DNA of 64,000 nt from Basidiobolus meristosporus CBS 931.73. Its lineage: Eukaryota; Basidiobolomycota; Basidiobolomycetes; Basidiobolales; Basidiobolaceae. The stretch is from contig MCFE01000044.1 in the NCBI GenBank assembly GCA_002104905.1, forward strand, positions 124,001 to 188,000, read 5' to 3'. The translations under genes were made by a program, and so were the position numbers. This document shows, piece by piece, positions 1 through 11,776 of this stretch. Numbering within the stretch: the stretch's first letter is position 1; each line of letters begins with the position of its first letter. The notes below the pieces were generated by a model. The model was not told where the DNA came from, did not search any database, and saw only the letters and a program-made list of their open reading frames with translations.

Positions 1-1426
1 AAACTCCCCATTCTTGCCCGTTTCTGAAACTAAACAATTCCGCACACGCCAGGTAAAAGACCCTCCACCGATTCAACCACACTTTCCCTTCTTTCTCTCC
101 ACCGTATGTCTTTGACAGGATAGGTAGTACCTTTTCTCTATTACTGTCGAGTACCTTCAGCCAGGCCTCGGATGTTCTGCCTATTGTGTGTGAATCAATT
201 AATTAGATTAAATCCAAGGTATTAAATGTGGCGAATACCAACCATAGTGAGTGCCATCCACGAACCATTGATCAACAATGGTCAAGTCGTCTTGGAAATA
301 CAGGAATAGATCGCTACTTGGCATGGTCCCTCCGGTAAAGAAGTACTCAGCCATCCACGAGTGGTCGTCCTCTGTCACGAAATCGTATGGAATATGTTTG
401 TGACAAAAAATATGGACAAATAGTAGACCATCGTCCTTTAGCCATCCGGAAGTCTTGTGCAATAATTGCTTGTAATTTTTCATATGTTCAAACATCTCAA
501 TACTCAGTATTCTATCAAACCTATCAACCGAGTTAGTGCAATTCTTGGAAGACAGAGGCATACGACTTACTGCAGATCTTGATTCTGGTATTCATTTATG
601 TCGGCGGTGATAATGTGGAGATTCTTGATCCCTCTCTCCTCAGCTCTGTCCTGTATATAGGTCTTTTGGGTTGAGGAATTTGATAGTCCGGTGATTTGCG
701 AATTGGGGTATTTCTGGATGCAGGAATAGCCATATTAGTTAAGAGTTTTGAAGGGTTTTTGTGAATTAGATGATTACCTGAGCCAGAAAAAGGGATAAGC
801 TTCCCCAACCACAACCAAGATCTAGTATCTTCATACCATCCTGAAGACGTGCTTTGACACAATAAGACTCCAACATCAGCTCTTCAGCTTCGTTCAGACT
901 TTCCGTACCTAGATTCAAGTAAGCCTCGCATTCCAATTTCCAGCTATTCACCTGGGTTAACTTACCAGTTGGGAACAGACAGCATGAATACTTCATTCTT
1001 TTTCCAAGAGTATATTGGAAGAACTCAGTAGGCACCTCGATCGATGTTAGCCTTGATGCTACTTATATCGAGAGGGTAGGTTCTGACTATAGGGCTTACC
1101 TCGTAATGCTGCTTATTGGCCTCCGTAGTATGCAAGGCGATCGGACGCTCTTTTAAGCTTTTAATGTAGTCCATCTTCTTCTCCATGTTAGAGGCCTCTG
1201 CTCCATTACCGTTGATTTCTGCAAGTCTAATTCCCAACAACTGCCGAATGCCCGTTCGCAAAGCGATATCAGGAAGTAGACCGTTGTCAAGAAGTGGCTC
1301 ATACCAGGTTGGAGGAGGCGTTGGAACCCAATCCAGAGTTTTTGAGATGAGAGAGCTTATCAAGGAAGTCATGACAGGAAACAAAGAGTTAAAGGATGGG
1401 TCTAGTAGCTTTCCCTTATATAGCAT
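1..1426 (-). CDS. CFA-synthase-family SAM methyltransferase (3' end cut by window)
   Basis: Five exons are visible: 1100-1426, 778-1035, an exon starting at 713, one from about 514 to 243, and 180 to the window edge. The conserved blocks of the cyclopropane-fatty-acid synthase / coclaurine N-methyltransferase-like family appear in order: [15 protein letters not shown], then [10 protein letters not shown], the SAM-binding loop [17 protein letters not shown], and [16 protein letters not shown]. Introns are 50-64 nt and phases agree throughout. The family transfers a methyl group from S-adenosylmethionine to a lipid double bond or an amine; which substrate applies here cannot be told. The C-terminus continues beyond position 1. 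Translation may start at 1426 or at an in-frame ATG 18 codons later. It diverges from the TANGO2 gene across about 250 bp. Confidence 0.85.
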
Positions 1427-1676
1427 AATGAGTTGTCATCAAAACGGATGAATGCATTACAACATTCTAAGCCACTAATAATTATTTATCGGTTGAATCG
1501 TGAATGCTATGCTTTCTCTCTGATTTCAAACCATCATCGAGATTTTCAGTTCTCAACCCATTATCCTATCAATGATCGCACTGGTTACTACGTATTACAA
1601 CTGTGTGCCAAACCAAAATCCTTGATAGCCAAGTTGCTTCTTAAGTTACCATCAAATACAATTCAACCCGAAAATA

Positions 1677-2711
1677 ATGTGCATTAATTTTTGGACACTT
1701 CAACACCCCAAGTATAGATTGTGAGTGTTCCTATCACTTGTATTCTAACCTTACGTGTTGCTGACCCTATTTCGATTGGGAATCTCCAGTGTCTTTGCCT
1801 CGAATCGGGACGAGTTCTTGGCACGCGCAACTAAACGAGCGGAATTTTGGCCTCCGGCCGAGAGTGCTCTTTCTGGAATCGACACGACCCATATCACTGC
1901 CAACGAACCGATAGGTGGCACTTGGTTGGGCGTTAACAAAAAGGGACGCTTCGTGAGCTTGACTAACTTTCGTGAACCAGTAAGCCCCGGAGCAAGTGCG
2001 AAAATCTCCCGAGGATTCCTGGTGCGTGATCTATTATTGTCAGAGAATAGCCTGCGTGAAGACTTTGATAAAGTCAAGCAGACTGAAGCCGATTATGACG
2101 GCTTCAACCTTGTTGCTTTCGATTTTAAAAGCAAGGACGAAGAAGCCTACTATTACTCGAATCGGGGTGAAAGTGAGCTGCGTCAGTTAAATAGAGGAGA
2201 GATATACGGTTTGTCCAATTCGGTATTATCAGTTGAATGGCCTAAGGTTCGCAAGGGAAAACCCATATTCGAGGAGACCCTGAGCAAGGCAAGTACTTCT
2301 CGCCAAGTTTCTAGCGAAGGCCCAGAGACAATTACCTGCTTCCTATTTTAGGAATTGAGCGAGGAGGCACTTATCGAGGAGCTGCTCTGTATGCTGCGGT
2401 AATGGCAGATTGTTTTTTGTTTTGAGACCGGCCTTTGCTAACCAAACAGGGATCATAGAGACACCTCCCCTTTTCAGGATAGCTCAGAGCTCACCAAACT
2501 AGAGGACCTAGCTCAATGCATCTGTATTCCCAAGATTGGAATTTTAGGAAAGGGCGCCAATGCTTACGCGACACGTACTAGCACCATTGTTTTGCTCAGC
2601 CACGATAATGAACTTGTATTTGTCGAAAGAGAATGGTACAACGCTCAACATGAGCCCTACGAAGACCCAAGTCAGCAGGATCGTGTTTACAGATTCACTA
2701 TTCCATCCTAA
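1677..2711 (+). CDS. TANGO2: TANGO2 / NRDE-family protein
   Basis: Four exons: 1677-1720, 1790-2288, 2352-2398 and 2450-2711. The start ATG gives M-C-I, the usual TANGO2 N-terminus, and splicing completes the signature FVFASNRDEFLARA. A GGTWLGVNKKGRF block and a C-terminal YATRTSTIVLL block follow, as in TANGO2 proteins. Human TANGO2 is linked to ER/Golgi organisation, lipid and haem handling, but the biochemistry is unsettled. The second intron appears to be of GC-AG type: its donor is AAG|GCAAGT and its acceptor TTTTAG, which restores the frame exactly. Length is about 283 aa, normal for the family. Confidence 0.88.
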
Positions 2712-3193
2712 CCATACCTACCTTCGACAGTGGTAATAAATGATCAAAGGACAACCGAATAAACGCTGTCCCTGTTAGCTTCCCCATTTAGAAAGATACA
2801 CGGGGATTGTTTAGCCTTGCGTAAATGAAACTCCGCCAAGGATGACAGTAACTTCCGCTTGATGTAAATGATTCATCCCACGACCGACTTTATTCGAGTT
2901 TTGATACTACTGAAGGCCCACATACTGGAATAGAGATTCTATGTCGCTGGTTCAATATAGATATTGATAGCTTTGAAAAGATAAATTCGTATTGTGGGTG
3001 TTATGAAAATGCTCCTACAGAGTCATGCAATCAGATGGCTAGCGTACGTGATATGGCTGGGTAACAGGTGTACTATTCGACAAAAGTGCCTATGCTTGGT
3101 CAACCAAAGTTGTATATCTTTCGTAAGTTAATAGCAGGGACCATCGTTTAGAGAGAACTGGCACGACATTTGGCTAGTTATGCCTGGAATTCT
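2712..3193. other. convergent 3' intergenic region
   Basis: Lies between the 3' ends of TANGO2 and the SUKH gene. I see only AT-rich presumed 3' UTR sequence; no coding, tRNA or repeat signature is visible. Confidence 0.5.
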
Positions 3194-3802
3194 TCACTCC
3201 TCTTTGATTTCATCTTCGCTCCCCGCCTCCTCTGGCTCCCAGTTGTACTCTTCTTCCTCCGCACTGCTAGAGGAAAGTAGACGATTCTTCAGACTTAGCA
3301 GCCTATCCTCTAACCATGGAAAGAAGTCAGCTCTATTGGCACATTGTACAAACCCCAAGTCTAGGTTGCGTTGCCAAATCTCTCCACGACAAGCTCCTTC
3401 AATGATCAGTAGGTAAAAGGTCTCATAATCATCATAACCAATTACCAGGTGACCCTGGTTCAACTCTGGCGAATCCAAAGGGACCTGACAGCTTCCATCT
3501 CGCCGGAAAGGGAAAGGAAGTGACATCAAAGTACGAAGCTCCGGTTGTGAAACTGGATATCTGTGTGGGGCTTCATCCAGAGGTAAAATCCCCTCAGCTT
3601 GGCCATAAGTCATGGAGGAGCCATTTCCGATATGAATTAAATAAGCTCGGTAACTTTCTGGTAACCGGACCAGATTATCTCTTTCGAATTCTACTACCAC
3701 GCTTTCCTCCAAAGATGGCTCAAAATATATGTCTTCAAAATATAGCCTTTGCTCTAAACTTCGAGCTTCCTCGATGATTTTATCTAAAGTACGTGCTGGC
3801 AT
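3194..3802 (-). CDS. SUKH superfamily (SMI1/KNR4-like) protein
   Basis: Single uninterrupted exon, 202 aa, with an ATG start. Residues about 45-75 hold the SUKH signature: an LPESYRAYLIHIGNG helix-loop followed by a PLDEA turn. Later there is a conserved aromatic/acidic core around YDDYETFYLLIIEG and the WLEDRLLSL C-terminal helix. The last 30 residues are an acidic/serine tail. SUKH proteins are protein-binding modules. In bacteria many are immunity proteins of contact-dependent toxins; in fungi the Smi1/Knr4 family coordinates wall-integrity signalling. This one is compact and of the bacterial single-domain type, without the long disordered flanks of yeast Smi1. It has no intron although its neighbours have many. 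Partner unknown. Confidence 0.75.
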   Translation of the reverse strand: MPARTLDKIIEEARSLEQRLYFEDIYFEPSLEESVVVEFERDNLVRLPESYRAYLIHIGNGSSMTYGQAEGILPLDEAPHRYPVSQPELRTLMSLPFPFRRDGSCQVPLDSPELNQGHLVIGYDDYETFYLLIIEGACRGEIWQRNLDLGFVQCANRADFFPWLEDRLLSLKNRLLSSSSAEEEEYNWEPEEAGSEDEIKEE

Positions 3803-4848
3803 TTATGGTTCAAAATGGAGATCAACTTGAAACAGTAAGAGGATATATATGTGAGATGGAATGTTTATATAGTGTCTGTCGAAGAGATGAATGAAGAAAC
3901 GCAATATCTCCTGGTCCTGAATTGGTTCAGTGAGAAACGGATTAGCTGACAAGTGTATAGACGAACAATGGTATGCCTTGCCAAGGAAAATGTATGGGCA
4001 ATAAAGAAATTCAACCAGGAAAAGAGACTGCCAGCATAAATCTAAGAATAATCACAATATAGCACAACTGTAATTACGTATCTAAGCAGACCTGAATTCG
4101 AGGCTATTATGCATCACAACTGGAACTAATAATATATCAGAATGTGGCAACAATGTGGTTACTACCATTCTCATCCATATGGGGGCTACTGATGATCCAG
4201 ACAACACGCAAGCCGATAAAACGAAACGTTCACCTATCACCGGTATCCTTGGTCGGGTGACATGTACCACTAGGTAATTTACCCACCCACCCGGATTAAT
4301 CATTTAGCTGGAAGGTATCCGTGACACAATCTGGTATATTACAGCCAATCCTGCGGTCGAGATGGAACTCGGAGTCGAGCGGGATCCGAAATGAGGGGCC
4401 AAATATAGATATTTCTCAATGGCTCAGTGTACCACTGTGGATTGGTGCAAATTTTGGGAGGCTGAATCTATGACAATAATAGGCAAAGGAGGTGAAAAAT
4501 ACAGAAACAGAACCTCCGCTGTCGATAATTATGTTGGATATACATTACACGAAATCATATTTACTACAAATTAATAAGATATCAATCCATGCATCACGCA
4601 TATTGAACGTTGGACAGGATAAAGGGTACTAATAGTACATTTGCGAATAACAATTTGTCAAAAACAAAGCAAATTCAATTCGTGACCATGTATTTCGGCA
4701 GATAGACGGTTGATGAATACAAAAAGCAAACGATGAAGGCTATGTACAAAAGAAATAAAAATGTGCCATTTGGTGACTGCGCTCATAGTGACGAAATTAG
4801 CAAATGCTGCTGCAGACTTTCCCGATTATTCCCAAGAACACAGTAGCT
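3803..4848. other. intergenic, about 1 kb
   Basis: Promoter side of the SUKH gene and 3' side of the Medusa gene. Only short, unconvincing reading frames are present (for example 4082-4303, no recognisable motif). No RNA gene or repeat seen. Confidence 0.5.
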
Positions 4849-7414
4849 TTACATTCTATTGTTACTCATCATGAATGATGGATGACACAGACTTGCGAAA
4901 CCACTGCCCATATTTACTCCTGATAGGGAGCTCGAGCTTGTAGTATGCGGTATGTTTATCGCTCCACTACCGGAGAGCATCCAGGTTGATTCTTGATACG
5001 ATGTCATGGAATAGTTCGTCGGAACGTTAAAGGAGCTATTCAAAACATCCTCAAAGCTTGGTTCCTCTTTAACTTCGTTGCTGCCAAATGCCACCATGAC
5101 GTCTGGTCCAATAGGTGACTGGAGAGAAATTTGCGATGCTAGGAGATTATTTGCTTCCTCGATATTATGTTTCGACTCAACTGGCGTGGAGCTGTGTCCG
5201 TCAGTTACATTATACGGACCGACAAGAGAATGTCGACGTAAGAATGTGTGTTGCCTTCGGCTTGCACCAGATTGCTGATCGTTTTGGTTTGTGTGAGAGG
5301 CTAATGTATGATAGCGAAATTATGAGAGGATGAAAAAAGAAAATCCATGAGACCATACGCACCATGTATGTTTTGGTTCAGAGTAGGCGAGATTGACGGT
5401 GACGTGTTAATATCATGTCCTCTGGATAGGTCGGACCCGGGTAAAGATGCCAAGTTGTTGCTCTTGCTGTCGGTCGCATAGTTCGGAGCAAAAGTGTTGT
5501 GGAAAGTGTCGGTGTTAACATTCGAGCTACTATTGCTGCTTGCAGTCTAGAAACCAATATTTAGCGAAACCAAAGGTGCCAGATTCTCAGGCGTGGGGCG
5601 ACTTACATATTTGCCGATGATTTTCTTCAATGCCAAAGGAAGTACCTTCCAGGGGAACACCTTAACATCCTTCTCAATATTTCTTGGCTTTGGATTAGGG
5701 AAAGACATGATCAACTTGAAGAAATCGGCCGATTCAGTCTTGCATTTGGATACAGTGAGTGGACGAAATCCTTCCAAGTTTCTACGTATCCGGTTCTTCT
5801 CCTCAACTGTAAATCTTACAGCAATAAGCGATTCGAGCAAATAAATACAATCTACGCTTGTGATAAAGTAGTCGTCTTTGGCATCCCAATATATACATGA
5901 AACGACAATGCTGTTAGGGGCGCGGTCGGATGGAGAAACTCCTTGAAAGCCACACTGCACAACATTGTTTTCATGCTTTCTCCAAAATTGCACTAGGCGT
6001 CTTTTGATGCTAGCCTCTTCGTCACTCCTGTATCAGACGCAGGATTAATGAAAATCGCTTTTAACAAACGTGCATAAAATGATATACCAATTCCTCGTCA
6101 TTTCATCGAACTCATTACTGAATTTGAGGGTGGCTTTGTTTAGCGCTGAGGCGGAGGATTTGTGTGAATTCGATGCAGTTTGGATTTTGGCAGAGCTGCT
6201 TGGTGAGGAGTATGGGTTTTGAACAGGAGGGCTCGTAGAGTAAGCCATTTGTGAAGATTGTGCTGAAACCGGTGTTAGCGGAGGTGTCAGATCAACACTC
6301 GATATATTGTTTTTGTCAGCCTCTCTATTGTACACCTCTGGAATATGCCTTTGAGAGTTTTGCGAAGAAAAAAGTGATGAATCTTGGCTAAGATCATTGA
6401 AATCTATGGTAGGTGTATAACTGTTAATAGAGCTTCAAAAATGCCTCGCTAGAGTTTTAGGCTTCCATACCACTTCGAGCCCCCTCGATAGGTGTGATAG
6501 TCAAGTTCGAGCTTTTCAAATCTATACCCTCGGTGCCGAAATTTAACTTGAAGTCGTGCTCTTCAGATAATGGCGTCAACTCATCGTCTAGTGGTATGAA
6601 TTTATCAGAAAACATATTCATCGATCCATTGCAACATAGGATGCGCTACCTTTTAGTTTGTTGGACTCTGCAGTTGTCTGTAGATTATTTGAAAGGTTGC
6701 TTGGTACCGGATTTGACATCATGTTGGAGATAGAATTTTGAAAGTTGCTGGTAAGCATGGACTCGATAGTATTCTGATACGACACCATCGAATTCTGGAT
6801 GCCACACTGGATATCATTGGTGATTTGGCTGGATACGTTTGGGTAGATCATGCTGGAGTTGAAATTGCTATCCAATGAAGCATTTTGATCCAGAAAGAGA
6901 TCTGAACGATGAAAGTGTTAAACGCTACTCTACGAACCAGTGAGAATAAATCGTCGCGTACCATCTTTGTATTGATATTCGCCAAAATACCAGCTATCCA
7001 AGACAACTCCTTGTTCAACTGCTAGAATACATACAGGGACTTTAGGAGTAAACCACTTCGTCTCCACAAAGTCCGGAATAGACGCAGTTAGCGTGGTATA
7101 GCCATGAGCATTCCATTGCTTGGTATTGACAACATGTGTTCCAAAGCCTAGCTTTAGTTGTTCTTTAGGACAGAACTGTAGAACAACCGTAAAAGGCATT
7201 CCCTCCAAACCACCGCGTGGGTAGTATTGTAATACTCGCGGCCGGGGAATATTTCTGAGCTGCGCGGACTCGGAATGAGGGGAGTCTCTTCCCGTAAAGT
7301 CTATAGGTAATGCGACTTTTTTAGTTCAGGGATACTGTTGGTATAGTTACGTTGCTACTTCGGGAGTAGATAGTGTACAATAGAGATGGGGTACTTACTT
7401 GCGTTAAGCATCAT
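4849..7414 (-). CDS. medA: Medusa-type developmental transcription regulator (DUF7082)
   Basis: Eight exons: 7399-7414, 6962-7315, 6650-6901, 6471-6587, 6088-6403, 5607-6027, 5363-5546, 4849-5300; about 703 aa. The N-terminal part has the MedA beta-rich block (PFTVVLQFC ... LKLGFGTHVVNTKQWN ... VPVCILAVEQG). The hallmark DUF7082 motif lies in exon 6: RNLEGFRPLTVSK, then FPNPKPRNIEKDVKVFPWK and ALKKIIGKY. The middle and the C-terminus are Ser/Asn-rich and disordered. Medusa proteins (Aspergillus MedA, Fusarium Ren1, Magnaporthe Acr1) control conidiophore development, adhesion and virulence traits. The first coding exon is only 16 nt, so the start is inferred from splicing. About 2 kb of DNA upstream has no gene, consistent with a long regulated 5' region. 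Confidence 0.88.
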
Positions 7415-9395
7415 ATTTCAAAAGTATAAAATATACAGACTTGAGAAAAACAATAGATATACGACAAAATGAGGTAAAAAAAAGGAATGTATGCTCACTA
7501 AACGAATAGTGTGAATATTTCCAGTGGGGTGATTTGGTAGAAATCACTAAAGCGAGGACTTTAGCGCCTGTGTTATCCACTTGTAACAGGAGAGATAATG
7601 GAATAGTCAACAACTCGATATACAGAAAATAACACCAAAGCGATGAAACCAACTCCAGTAAGTGTAGACTTTAGAAACGAGTTCCAATGGCGGACAGCGG
7701 AAATATATATATGGTCAGCGCAGCGGGCCGAGGGAATACTGTATTCTCTATGTGTCAAAATCGGGATACTAATCTCGAGAATAGAATAGAATGCATTCAA
7801 TTATATGCTTAAATAGAGTTCGTGGTGAAGTAACCCTAGCTCACTAGGATCAATTTACTCCCATTTACCATGCCAGAGCCTGACAAATAATTTCTTTCGC
7901 CATACAATAGCAACAGGCATTCAAATATTTGGTCTAGTAGAATCTGTCACACATTAAGAATATGGAGAGAAATTGGTGGGAAAGCCAGGATGGTAATTGG
8001 TGAGCCATCCTCAAATAGCCAGTTTCGATATCGGGTATCTTGACGAATATAGAAGGCGCAACATTCATTTGAAGATGGAGCTTTTTAGACCCTGCTTTCA
8101 ATGGGTCAAGATGTGACTTAGTACTTTCATATACCCATTGGTGGGTGATCCCTGTGGCACATTCCCATTCAACATACCATGCACTCGCCATCTCCCTTGT
8201 GTTGAGTCGAGGATCAGCGTCACAGTGCGATGAGATAAAGATGGTGCAGAACATTGAACTCCTTTTTAGTCCCTCCAGCTCCAATCATAAACTGGAAGCG
8301 GGATCATCGTGATCCAAACTTCCGTGGAGACTGGTCACATTACTTGCCAGCCGGATGTCAAAATAATCCATTTCCATAAATGCTCATCTTTTCTGGAGTA
8401 ACTTTAAGTTGGGGTGAATATTCTGGTGGATTTCGTGGTTGATTTTCTTTTCCATCTTCGCTTTGCAACCGCATAGTTGGTATTTTACGGTGGGATAGCG
8501 GCGGTCGTAATGGGTGTCTGTGGTCCTTTCATTTGCATGTCAAGAGCTTACATTTCAGTGTACGAAAGTGACTCGAGTTCTCGATTGGAAGCTCTTGCAT
8601 ATATTAGCCTAATTCTATAATTTACCCTATACAACGGTGATAGGCCATTGATGCCAAAAAGTTACCCCACGGATTCTATTCCACAAGAAGGATCGGGTGA
8701 CTATCACAGGTAAAGCAGTAACTGGTTTCCTCTGTCCAAGGAAATTGTTATTAATAATGGCTCTTTCATATTAGCACGGTAGCTTCCCCTATCACAAGAG
8801 TCCACTAACCGGAATGGCTCACCTGGCTACTATTTGTCATTTATACTTATACGGAGGATGAATGGGACTTTACTCTGCTTGAGTAACATATGGTGCTTGG
8901 GTTAGCGATCAATGATTAATCGATCTGCTGTTGATTAGGAAGCCACGACAAATATGTTTTCTCCGGGAGATGTATCTCGATGTCACCCGATCCCGACACG
9001 GATTAGGAGGCTTCGAGTGAGTAGTTTATTTTAGAAGTCAGGCTGGATAGCCAGGCTAGATACTGACTCTGGCTTGACCTCTATTTAGCAACCAACAACA
9101 ACTCCGTTGAGTTGATCAACACCATTCTTTTGGTGTCTGGGTTTGCGAGTTTGTTTCAGATATACCTTATATATGTCCCCAGGAAATGCGCCACGAAGAG
9201 GTACTCACGATTTACATAATAGGCCAAGTGAATATGGTCATCTTCTAGAACAAATACACAAGATGAATGGTGAATTATTTACTTTGCCATCCAGGGTTAT
9301 GGCTCAGGGATAACACAGAAGAGTGGTCTAATATATTCTTTGGTTTTACATGAATCAATAAAGTTGTGTTTGATATTCACAAAATCAGTTCACTT
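7415..9395. other. about 2 kb gene-free region upstream of the Medusa gene
   Basis: No conserved coding frame found. A 116-codon frame at 7934-8284 starts with TTG and shows no family motif or codon pattern. The region probably holds the promoter and 5' UTR of the Medusa regulator plus the 3' UTR of SNU23; Medusa orthologues are known for long leaders. No tRNA, hairpin array or repeat was recognised. Confidence 0.4.
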
Positions 9396-10360
9396 TTAAC
9401 TCTTCTTGGAGCTGCCGAAGTTTGCAAATCTAAAAATGCCTATTAGTGCTAAATTCCTAATCATGGAAGATATATAAAGATCATACCCCATCATTGCTGC
9501 CATTTCAGGATCCATCTCTCCCAGTTCAGCGGTTTGCTGTGCTTCCACTTCTCTCTTTTTATCTTTTTTCTTCTCACGCTTACGCCTTTTATCCTCTTCC
9601 TCTTGTTTGATGGCCGCCTCAACTCGTTCTTCGAAATCTAGGATGTGGTTTGATTAGAGGAACTGTTCTAGATAGGACCAATGAGTCGTGAGCTACTTAC
9701 TGTATTCTTTGGGTTTTTCATCTTTCTTCTTGAGGCTAGCTAATTTGGCTTTGATTTGTTCCAAGGTGCTACGTTCGACGTTCATGGTCATTCCCATATT
9801 ACTTTGATCTGGTTGGCAAAGCGTAATTGTAAATGTAAATGGTGGGTTGCAGGTGTGATGGATGTTGGAAATATGCTACGTTTTCTGCCATTGATATGGT
9901 CCAGGTAGTTGGCACTATCCTTTAATACGCAGTCACATGCTTCGCAATAGAAGCCAGGCTGTTTCGAATTTTCTCCGGCCACAGCTTGTACGACTTGAAT
10001 TTTTCCAACACCGGAATCAAAGTTCACCTTATCTTCACGAGCTTGAAGTAAGACACGATCAGAATCACCAGCTTTTCGAGCTGTCAAAAGAAGTGCATGT
10101 TGAGTGTTCAGGTTGTTACCGAAGAGACGCATCTTCATAGATAATATACCCTTTCGTTGAGCTTCTATTTCCTCTATCTCTCTTTCGCGTTTTTCTCGCT
10201 CTTCTGCACGTTTGCGATATTCTTCTTTGTCCCACGTACGTCGGAAATTCCCCTGATCCTTGAGAGAAAGTTAGCTTCGAGCGCCAATTCCGTGAAAGAT
10301 CGTGAAGTTTACGGTTAAACTTACAGCTTTCGTTCCGTAAAAGCCTTCCTTGCTTGACAT
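9396..10360 (-). CDS. SNU23: U4/U6.U5 tri-snRNP protein Snu23 / ZMAT2
   Basis: Five exons: 10325-10360, 9880-10258, 9701-9808, 9487-9637 and 9396-9429; 235 aa. The order of motifs matches ZMAT2. An NFRRTWDKEEYRKRAEERE helix comes first, then a U1-type C2H2 zinc finger beginning FYCEACDCVLKDSANYLDHI and completed across an intron (NGRKHQ). Next come MGMTMNVERSTLEQIK, a Lys/Glu-rich helix and the C-terminal GFANFGSSKKS. Snu23 joins the spliceosomal B complex next to the U6 ACAGA region and the 5' splice site. Phases agree at all four introns (63-71 nt; the last is about 57). Start context and length match the family. Confidence 0.93.
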
Positions 10361-11036
10361 GATGAAGTCGTCTATGAATTGTAAGTGTGCACACTTGATA
10401 GTATTTACACTACTTAAGCAAGTTGAATATTTGAGTCCATAACTAATCACGTGACTTAAAATCAATCAAATTCAACAAAAATCACTGTTCTCATAAGGAG
10501 CGTAACCTTGATCTAGAAACCAAAGCCAAATGTACATATGTTTGTCAGGAGACAAAAGAAAAATGAGCAACTCGTTCTAGAAAAAGCCTACCGTATTACA
10601 TGCTAGAGTCAATCTACGGTGTATTCAGTCCACTGTAATGCTGACAATAATAAACCATTCATGGCTTGCTCAATTTTATGCTATGTTCTATCGCTGGTGG
10701 CTAATTGATTCCCAGAGATGTTAGTGAATCAACAGCTATCTGAGCTAATTTTGCTATGAAGGCGTTTTAGGCTAGAATATGTGATATATCTCAGTATAAG
10801 AGAGTGCAGCGGAGCTTTATTAGCCAAGAGTTATTAATATCGATGGCGGACTTGGTTTGACGTCCGCAGTACCCTGGAATGCTTATTTCTTGAAACATTG
10901 TTTATTTCAATAAGTCGATGAGAGTGGGTTGCGTGAAAATGGATCAATATACATTTTACTGAATGCTTAGTAGTGAAGAATTGCTTCTCAAAATATGTAA
11001 GAATTGCTCTAATGGTAAGACAAAACAAACATGGAA
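10361..11036. other. intergenic between SNU23 and mL53
   Basis: 676 bp serving as SNU23 promoter and mL53 3' UTR. AT-rich, with no convincing gene; a 64-codon frame at 10834-11028 has no motif. Confidence 0.4.
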
Positions 11037-11464
11037 TTATTTTGCTGAATCCTCCAATTCTTGAAGCTTCTTTGAATGCTTTTGAACAACAGTAAGAATA
11101 TCATCAATCTTCATATCGTTAGAACGCAAATCGAACTGCTTTCCATCACCTATTGGTACGCAAAATGGTGAGTGATACAAAGCACATGCCTATAGCATAA
11201 ACCAAGCAACACTTACGGAAAACGACCTGGACGTTGGAAGGGGCTTTGTTATCGGTTAGGTAGTTGGTGACGACTTTACAGTTGGGATTCGACTCTTTGG
11301 ATTCGTTGGTGATGATACGAGACAAGAAGAGTCTTGTAACAAAGACGCAAGGTAAGTACTCGAGTTCATAGTCAACGGATTAGCCACGTTATTTACCTTG
11401 CAGATTTCGATTTGGTATTGAAAGGAGATATGTGAACTTTAATTTCTTTGATGTGCTTGAGCAT
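11037..11464 (-). CDS. MRPL44: mitochondrial large ribosomal subunit protein mL53
   Basis: Three exons (11397-11464, 11217-11332, 11037-11149) encode 98 aa. After an N-terminal basic strand (MLKHIKEIKVHISPFNTKSK), splicing gives ARLFLSRIITNESKESNPNC, then APSNVQVVFRDGKQFDL and MKIDDILTVVQKHSKKL. This matches the fungal mL53 family (yeast MRPL44): an RLFLSRI helix, an NPxC motif and a V-F-x-DGK turn. Thioredoxin-like fold, part of the mitochondrial 54S subunit. The length is typical. It is too intron-broken to show as one open frame. Confidence 0.85.
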
Positions 11465-11776
11465 ATTGTTACGGCTGTTACTTGAACGAAGAAACCTTGG
11501 AATGCTGGGGTACCGCTCTATTCAAACTCACCAAAATTTTTCACCTTCAACAACTTACAGATTTATACATCGATCAATTTGCATTTTCCAATTTTCGGCT
11601 ATTCACCAAATCCAATTGGACACAACGGCATTGGTATTATTGACCAGAAAGCACATGTAGTGATTTGCCTCCTATACTTTCAGTGGAGTGACTTGGCGCT
11701 TTGGGGTGTCAGTCAGCATGTTTATTTTCAGTATAGGACAATTATATACAACTGAAGTGGAGGAATAGTCCGCATT
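11465..11776. other. short intergenic spacer
   Basis: 312 bp between mL53 (start side) and NSE3 (3' side). No feature recognised. Confidence 0.4.

Noticed and set aside
6902-6961. A 36-nt intron (6902-6937) in the Medusa gene
   Set aside because: Too short and with a poor donor. Moving the donor to GTACGC at 6961 gives a normal 60-nt intron in the same phase.
7934-8284. 116-codon minus frame upstream of the Medusa gene
   Set aside because: Starts with TTG, no motif, no convincing splice context; treated as non-coding leader or promoter.
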